Source: Gallionella sp.
GTDB lineage: Bacteria; Pseudomonadota; Gammaproteobacteria; Burkholderiales; Gallionellaceae
DNA: 6,084 nt
Assembly (NCBI GenBank): GCA_024654105.1
Contig: JANLID010000066.1
Coordinates: 1-6,084 of the forward strand
Reading direction: 5' to 3'
A model generated the notes under the pieces. That model ran no database searches. It was not told the origin of the DNA and was given only the letters and a program-made list of their open reading frames with translations. A program made the translations under genes and the position numbers. Position 1 is the stretch's first letter, and the number at the start of each line of letters is the position of its first letter. Below are positions 6,005 to 6,084 of the stretch, piece after piece.

Positions 6005-6017
6005 TGAATTGATGCGC

Positions 6018-6046
6018 ATTATAGCGGATTAGCAGGGAGGCATCAA
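6018..6046 (-). promoter_or_regulatory. Sigma70-type promoter of carA-carB-greA
   Basis: On the minus strand TTGATG (6046-6041) and a perfect TATAAT (6023-6018) are separated by exactly 17 bp. Transcription should start about 6010-6012, giving a leader of roughly 68 nt before GTG 5943. The palindrome ATGCGCAT (6012-6019) overlaps the downstream edge of the -10 box and could bind a regulator; I cannot name one. Only one promoter is evident, whereas E. coli carAB has two. Confidence 0.82.
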
Positions 6047-6084
6047 ATGCAACCAAGACTGTCAGGCTGCGCGGGGTCGCGCTG

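Noticed and set aside
6001..6020. ArgR operator
   Set aside because: One TGAAT half-site (6005-6009) is present, but the second half-site is missing at the expected spacing.
6047..6084. End of an upstream gene (for example dapB) on the minus strand
   Set aside because: Only 38 bases are available and short readings in any frame give no recognisable C-terminus.

Overview
The window is an ordinary chromosomal housekeeping segment from a proteobacterium, most likely a betaproteobacterium. That placement rests on two things: the gene order carA-carB-greA next to yhbY and rlmE, which I recall as common in that class, and the proteins themselves (158-aa GreA, 1072-aa CarB beginning MPKRSDIKSI). 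The heptanucleotide repeats in the gaps suggest Nitrosomonadales/Gallionellaceae, but that is only an impression. I see no rRNA, tRNA, CRISPR array, insertion sequence, phage gene or toxin-antitoxin pair.

Layout from left to right. Positions 1-507 (minus) hold the first 169 codons of rlmE, the 23S rRNA U2552 2'-O-methyltransferase; its end lies off the left edge. A 35-bp gap separates it from the divergent gene yhbY (543-905, plus), a small ribosome-associated RNA-binding protein. A heptanucleotide-repeat element (885-977) runs through the yhbY stop codon and fills the space up to the end of greA. On the minus strand follows the operon carA (4795-5943) - carB (1481-4699) - greA (982-1458), transcribed right to left. 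CarA and CarB are the two subunits of carbamoyl-phosphate synthetase, which feeds pyrimidine and arginine synthesis. GreA rescues backtracked RNA polymerase. The 95-bp carA-carB gap is almost entirely a second heptanucleotide element with opposed polypurine and polypyrimidine arms.

Upstream of carA is a strong sigma70-type promoter (TTGATG, 17 bp, TATAAT on the minus strand, 6018-6046). The roughly 68-nt leader carries a 13-bp GC-rich hairpin followed by CTTTATGT. The outer 5' arm of that hairpin can instead pair with the segment holding the carA ribosome binding site, which makes this leader the best candidate regulatory element in the window. The last 38 bases (6047-6084) show nothing I can assign.

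The five protein genes are well-known families with their key residues in place; I see no sign of an undescribed multi-gene system. The items worth attention are in the non-coding DNA: the carA leader, the two repeat elements placed on stop codons, the lack of a normal Shine-Dalgarno sequence for carB, and a third degenerate heptad tract inside the CarA interdomain linker.
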